A DNA stretch of 10,809 nucleotides from assembly GCA_037131145.1 (NCBI GenBank), contig JBAXRP010000152.1, forward strand, positions 1 to 10,809. The letters run 5' to 3'. The notes beneath the pieces are model-generated. The model searched no databases and was not told the origin of the DNA. It saw only the letters and a program-made list of their open reading frames with translations. This DNA comes from CAIVAT01 sp037131145 (GTDB lineage: Bacteria > Bacteroidota > Bacteroidia > Bacteroidales > FEN-979). Made by a program: the position numbers and the translations under genes. Position 1 is the first letter of the stretch. Each line of letters starts with the position of its first letter. This document shows positions 8,678-10,809 of the stretch, one piece after another.

Positions 8678-8708
8678 CAAAAGTATTATCTCCGAAAGCA
8701 AGGATCAA
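8678..8708 (-). promoter_or_regulatory. Bacteroidota-type sigma-70 promoter for the four-gene operon
   Basis: On the minus strand, TTG (8706-8708) is followed by 20 nt and then TACTTTTG (8678-8685). This matches the Bacteroidota consensus TTTG / TAnnTTTG with a gap of about 19-21 nt. Transcription would start near 8671, giving a 5' leader of about 24 nt before the ATG at 8647. No strong Shine-Dalgarno is seen, which is usual in this phylum. Confidence 0.65.
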
Positions 8709-8900
8709 TAATTTTCAATGAATGGGCGCTTTTCATCAGCAGAATTGAATGTTTGCAAGGTTGAGTCTATCCCGAAAAATTAAAAAGATCAATACACTGC
8801 TGTTTGTCGTATCGTCCTTTATTGGATCACAATCCCAACCCAATCCCCAAAATGATCCCCCCCGACCTCCCCCCCAAAGAAGTTTTAAGGCCCCGCCAAC

Positions 8901-9006
8901 CCCCTCCCTAAAAGGGGGAGATCGCGCTAATAAAGTTGTGCCAAATTCTTGTGCTTTCTCCTGTCAATTCTACACTTGCATAATGAACCAAAAACCGTTG
9001 CTACGC
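8901..9006 (+). repeat. Dispersed repeat, copy 1
   Basis: It starts with CCCCTCCCTAAA and a G-rich arm, and after a variable segment has the 58-nt conserved part 8949-9006. That part contains CAATTC, TGCATAA, GAACC, AAAACC and TTGCTACGC in the same order as copy 2 at 9867-9961. The copies are in the same orientation but clearly diverged. It looks like a small non-coding interspersed element; no ORF or transposase is associated. Confidence 0.65.
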
Positions 9007-9042
9007 CCATCCTCCGCTTCTCCTCCAAGGAAAATAAGGGGG

Positions 9043-9087
9043 CGGGGGTTGAGGTGGCAATGCAAACGAAGGGTCCGGGGGTTGAGG
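9043..9087 (+). repeat. Pair of 12-bp direct repeats CGGGGGTTGAGG
   Basis: The 12-mer occurs at 9043-9054 and 9076-9087, 33 bp apart, inside the G-rich end of the intergenic repeat DNA. No function is evident. It adds to the picture of degenerate repeat debris between the two gene blocks. Confidence 0.7.
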
Positions 9088-9118
9088 CGTTTTTCAAATC
9101 CACCTCTGCCTTTGCGCA

Positions 9119-9274
9119 ATGCCTCAATTTGAATACGGAAATTTTCAGCTATATTCTCTTCAGATTTTCGTATTTTTGAAAAAAAACCAAATATTGGAAA
9201 TCACAGATAAGATCCTGCTTTATTCAGATGAATTTATTTCAGCAGAATGTTTTGATGAGGATGTGAAATCGTAA
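9119..9274 (+). CDS. Possible 51-aa small ORF of unknown function upstream of hicB
   Basis: ATG at 9119 to TAA at 9272-9274, encoding 51 residues. The C-terminal half (ILEITDKILLYSDEFI then SAECFDEDVKS) has a soluble, protein-like composition, whereas the first half includes a poly-A-derived KKN. The candidate hicBA -7 element lies within it, so a transcript from there could carry only the part after the TTG at 9194. I do not recognise the sequence. It could be a genuine small protein, a fragment of a lost gene, or chance. It ends 38 nt before hicB. Confidence 0.25.
   Translation: MPQFEYGNFQLYSLQIFVFLKKNQILEITDKILLYSDEFISAECFDEDVKS
9171..9178 (+). promoter_or_regulatory. Candidate -7 element for hicBA
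   Basis: TATTTTTG is a perfect match to the Bacteroidota TAnnTTTG -7 box. I see no good TTG at the expected distance upstream (only TTTTC-like sequence near 9142-9146), so the call rests on one element. It would give a leader of about 125-130 nt before hicB. Confidence 0.35.
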
Positions 9275-9312
9275 AAAATCAGGAAATTTTTAATCAGGAA
9301 AAAAGAAAAGTA

Positions 9313-9546
9313 ATGAAACAACTGACATACAGGATATTTTTAAACCGCGAACCTGAGGGTGGATATACCGTAACCGTACCAACTTTGCCCGGTTGTGTTA
9401 CCTACGGCGAGTCGGTTGATGAAGCGATTTCAATGGCAAAAGAAGCTATTGAACTTTATATTGAGAGTTTGGTCTCACATAACGAACCAGTACCTGATGA
9501 ATTAAACACCCTTGAATATTCTCTTACTCTCGATGCTGCGGTATGA
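9313..9546 (+). CDS. hicB: HicB-family antitoxin
   Basis: A 77-residue antitoxin that should bind and neutralise the HicA RNase encoded next to it. The sequence shows the short HicB core: YRIFLNREPEGGYTVTVPTLPGCVTYGES, then the helix DEAISMAKEAIELYIESL, the degenerate RNase-H-like fold of the family. There is no C-terminal helix-turn-helix or ribbon-helix-helix, so this is the minimal form and it may not autoregulate through its own DNA-binding domain. The start ATG at 9313-9315 is preceded by purine-rich AGGA (9296-9299) and AAGAAAAG. Its TGA overlaps the hicA ATG by ATGA (9543-9546), implying translational coupling. The gene order is antitoxin first, the reverse of the E. coli hicA-hicB order but common elsewhere. 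Confidence 0.9.
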   Translation: MKQLTYRIFLNREPEGGYTVTVPTLPGCVTYGESVDEAISMAKEAIELYIESLVSHNEPVPDELNTLEYSLTLDAAV

Positions 9547-9755
9547 GTAATACGCCCTCGTTAACACCTAAGGATATCATTAGAATTCTGAAACAAAAGG
9601 GTTTTGTTTTGGATCGAAGCCGTGGCAGCCACCAGGTTTGGCTGCACCCGGTTTCCCGCAAACGCGCCATTATTCCCATGCACAAGAAAGATATCCCTAC
9701 AGGAACGCTTTATGCAATTCTCAAACAAATTGGCATTGATAAAGGAGAATTATAG
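9543..9755 (+). CDS. hicA: HicA-family toxin, mRNA interferase
   Basis: A 70-residue toxin of the HicA family, which fold like a double-stranded-RNA-binding domain and cleave mRNA using one histidine. The sequence shows PKDIIRILKQKGFVLDRSRGSHQVWLH with the catalytic-type His30 in GSH, the basic strand SRKRAIIPMHKKD, and the closing helix IPTGTLYAILKQIGI. All are diagnostic and nothing appears to be missing, so the toxin is probably active unless countered. The start overlaps the hicB stop (ATGA). Confidence 0.92.
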   Translation: MSNTPSLTPKDIIRILKQKGFVLDRSRGSHQVWLHPVSRKRAIIPMHKKDIPTGTLYAILKQIGIDKGEL

Positions 9756-9762
9756 ACTCCGG

Positions 9763-9843
9763 ATGCCCTGCAAAGAAGCTGAAATTCTTCGGTTAAAGAC
9801 GGGAATTTCTTTTGAAGATTTAATCTTCTCCATTCCTTCCTGA
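9763..9843 (+). pseudogene. Truncated BrnT-like toxin N-terminal fragment
   Basis: Just 7 nt after hicA, an ATG opens a 26-codon frame containing KEAEILRLKTG and ISFEDLIFSI. This resembles the N-terminal signature of BrnT-like toxins (EKN..LK..RGISFEDVV..I), although the usual WD start is missing. BrnT proteins are about 90 residues, so only the first quarter is present. The frame stops at 9841-9843 and the dispersed repeat begins 23 nt later. I infer decay or disruption of a second toxin gene. The match is short and could be chance. Confidence 0.4.
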
Positions 9844-9866
9844 ACAGCCAAAAAAACCTTTTCACG

Positions 9867-9961
9867 CCCCTCCCTAAATCCCTCCCAAAGGGAGGGACTA
9901 ACTATTTGCCTTCTTCCGCCAATTCAGCGCCTGCATAACGAACCTAAAACCTTTGCTACGC
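9867..9961 (+). repeat. Dispersed repeat, copy 2, abutting the group II intron
   Basis: Same order of blocks as copy 1: CCCCTCCCTAAA (9867-9878, identical to 8901-8912), a variable G/C arm, then 9906-9961 with CAATTC, TGCATAA, GAACC, AAAACC and TTGCTACGC. The similarity to copy 1 ends at the final C, 9961, exactly where the predicted intron 3' end begins. Confidence 0.65.
9879..9897. repeat. Perfect 8-bp stem hairpin within repeat copy 2
   Basis: TCCCTCCC (9879-9886), a 3-nt AAA loop, then GGGAGGGA (9890-9897). No T-run follows on either strand, so it is not a classic intrinsic terminator. It lies downstream of hicA and the BrnT-like fragment and might still stop or stabilise that transcript. 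Confidence 0.7.
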
Positions 9962-9969
9962 ATCGAGTA

Positions 9970-10051
9970 GGCTGCCCCGCCGGCCCCGCCGGCATCGCCG
10001 GCAGGGAGAGCCTCTCACACCACTGATCATACGGGTCTTGTAATCAGCGGT
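9970..10051 (-). ncRNA. Group II intron domains V and VI
   Basis: Minus-strand domain V is about 10051 to 10019. ACCGCTGAT pairs with ATCAGTGGT (one G-U type wobble), then TAC pairs with GTA around an AAGACCC loop, leaving a 2-nt TG bulge as expected for domain V. The linker GTGTGAGAG follows (10020-10012, sharing its GT with the domain V end). Domain VI (about 10012-9970) is closed by GGCT/AGCC and filled by GCCGGC palindromes. The final TACTCGAT runs to 9962. Assigned by pattern, not by a covariance model. Confidence 0.6.
9976..10002. repeat. Three 9-bp tandem units in intron domain VI
   Basis: Plus-strand units CCCGCCGGC, CCCGCCGGC, ATCGCCGGC. Each holds the palindrome GCCGGC, so neighbouring units can pair and extend the domain VI stem. 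The composition (almost all G and C) is unlike the flanks. Confidence 0.8.
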
Positions 10052-10698
10052 TCATTAAACTGTGGGGAAACTTTCCGGTAATACTCAAGCGTTGATAGAT
10101 ACCCTCGTTTCGCCAACCGTTTCAGTGTGATCGTTGTAATCAGAATCGGACTTTGGGCTGTTGCCCATCCCCCCATCCGCGTCCTGCTCCATGATTTGGC
10201 ATTATCGAAATTAACGCCCAGACGAATAAGGTTTTTCCTTCTCCGTTCCGGTTTCTTCCAATCGTGCCAGATACAGTACCTCAAACGATTACGAACCCAG
10301 CCGTCGAGGTTTTTGAGTTTGTTGGTAATACTTGCCATATGGAAGTAATTTTCCCAACCTCGCTGAACCTCTTTCAGCGATTTGATACGCTCGTCAAAAG
10401 ATTTTGGAGCAGTTTTGCGGGTGATAGATTTAAGGTTTTGCTTTAGCCGTTTCCAGCTCTTATCCGATACCACAACTTGGAATTGTCCCATGCCGCATTT
10501 GAAAAAGTTTGGAACGAATTTGAATCCCAATATCTCAAAGTTTTCAGGACTGCGTACGCCGCTTTTCTCCCGGTTGATCGGAAGTTTCAGCTTGTTCTTG
10601 AGGAAGCTGCCAGTGTCAATGCCTGCCGAACCCTTGTTCGACAAGACATGGCGACATGCCTTTCGCAAATTGTGACCGTTGATTACGCTCCTTATCAT
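10027..10698 (-). pseudogene. ltrA: Group II intron RT/maturase with internal in-frame deletion of the RT core
   Basis: A 223-residue remnant of an intron-encoded protein that is normally about 400 residues or more. Residues 1-28 (MIRSVINGHNL, NKGSAGID) are the canonical N terminus leading into RT block 0. At about residue 30 the sequence jumps to FLKNKLKLPINREKSGVRSP, which in intact proteins follows the YADD catalytic box. RT blocks including YADD, roughly 200 residues, are missing. The maturase/X domain is complete: RLKQNLKSITRKT, RGWENYFHMAS, LDGWVRNRLRYCIWHDWKKP, RRKNLIRLGV, WSRTRMGGWATAQSPIL and a final ITLKRLAKRGYLSTLEYY. There is no HNH endonuclease domain. The frame is open across the junction. 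The ATG at 10696-10698 is favoured because an in-frame TAA lies two codons upstream. The ORF end overlaps domain V. It cannot make cDNA; splicing help is doubtful. Confidence 0.85.
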
Positions 10699-10809
10699 CT
10701 GTTACGCTTTGGTTTCCCTGTCCCGCTTATCATAAGGCTGGCAAACTTTTGGTTTATCCTCCTTACGTCATTTGGAACAGCTTAATGTTCAGTCCTTCGC
10801 TACTTTGGT
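10699..10809 (-). other. Intron RNA sequence upstream of the maturase ORF
   Basis: About 110 nt of presumed intron sequence before the maturase start. On the minus strand it contains AGGAGG (10758-10763), some 60 nt from the ATG and so too far to serve it directly. A short ATG frame ends in a TGA overlapping the maturase ATG. I see no other gene here. Confidence 0.4.

Larger units (their letters stand above)
8709..9118. other. Intergenic region without a convincing gene; G/C-run repeat DNA
   Basis: About 400 bp separating the leftward operon from the rightward toxin-antitoxin cassette. It contains strand-skewed C runs (8858-8876, 8891-8908) followed by G runs (8914-8918, 9038-9048, 9071-9081), an imperfect hairpin CTCCC..GGGAG at 8904-8920, and copy 1 of a dispersed repeat. 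Open frames here give Pro/Arg-rich translations typical of repeat DNA rather than proteins. The part nearest the operon (8709-8850) is AT-rich with no feature I can name. Confidence 0.6.
9962..10809 (-). mobile_element. Group II intron, 3' portion (continues past the right edge)
   Basis: On the minus strand the window holds the intron-encoded maturase ORF, a domain V-like hairpin, the GTGTGAGAG linker, a GC-rich domain VI and the ending CCTACTCGAT, which resembles the 3' end of many bacterial group II introns. The predicted 3' splice boundary is at 9962, with the 3' exon starting GCGTAGC. Domains I-III and the 5' GUGYG end would lie beyond 10809. Group II introns are self-splicing retroelements. 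This copy is probably immobile by itself because its RT core is deleted. Confidence 0.75.

Noticed and set aside
8648..8701. Longer start (TTG) for gene A
   Set aside because: The extension overlaps the predicted promoter and places residues ahead of the signal peptide.
8850..9100. CRISPR-like array
   Set aside because: The repeats are only 12 bp, two copies, with no regular spacers or cas genes.
8749..9132. 127-codon plus-strand frame
   Set aside because: Its translation is Pro/Arg-rich and follows the G- and C-run repeat DNA; the element that makes up its second half occurs elsewhere in the window without this frame. No domain or start signal is visible.
9963..10020. Intrinsic terminator from the GC-rich hairpins
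   Set aside because: No T-run follows; the structure is better explained as intron domain VI.
4170..10698. Diversity-generating retroelement: FGE/C-type-lectin-like domain with a reverse transcriptase nearby
   Set aside because: The RT is a group II maturase lacking its core, the FGE-like domain is internal rather than C-terminal, and I see no template/variable repeat pair.
10127..10785. Plus-strand frames opposite the maturase
   Set aside because: They are antisense shadows; the minus-strand maturase motifs account for the sequence.

Overview
The window looks like accessory DNA of a Bacteroidota bacterium. The main reason is that four consecutive minus-strand genes all encode a signal peptide and end in a type IX secretion (T9SS) C-terminal sorting domain with YPNP/QNYPNPF motifs. 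A Bacteroidota-type promoter (TTG, 20-nt gap, TAnnTTTG) lies just before the first of them. The exact lineage cannot be read from the window.

Region 1 (about 59-8708, minus strand) is one probable operon, transcribed from high to low coordinates. It encodes (A) an arylsulfotransferase (ASST)-like protein, 6620-8647; (B) an unusual fusion of an ASST-like domain with a formylglycine-generating-enzyme (FGE/SUMF1)-like domain, 3611-6586; (C) a second ASST-like protein that is a close gapless paralogue of A, 1805-3598; and (D) a calcineurin-like metallophosphoesterase, 59-1726. Gaps are 33, 12 and 78 nt. All four products should reach the outer membrane or the outside of the cell, so together they form a candidate surface set for moving or removing sulfate and phosphate ester groups. 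The substrate is unknown. B keeps the conserved ASST motif residues, whereas A and C have lost two conserved positions. The FGE-like domain of B lacks the cysteines of a true FGE.

Region 2 (8709-9312) has no convincing gene. It holds G- or C-run-rich repeat DNA, copy 1 of a dispersed repeat, and a possible 51-codon small ORF.

Region 3 (9313-9843, plus strand) is a compact hicB-hicA toxin-antitoxin pair with an ATGA overlap. It is followed by what looks like the broken start of a BrnT-like toxin gene. Two diverged direct copies of the dispersed repeat (8901-9006 and 9867-9961) bracket this cassette.

Region 4 (9962-10809, minus strand) is the 3' part of a group II intron that runs off the right edge. 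Its predicted 3' end abuts repeat copy 2 exactly. Its reverse transcriptase/maturase ORF is open, but the whole RT catalytic core is deleted in frame, leaving only the extreme N terminus and the maturase/X domain.
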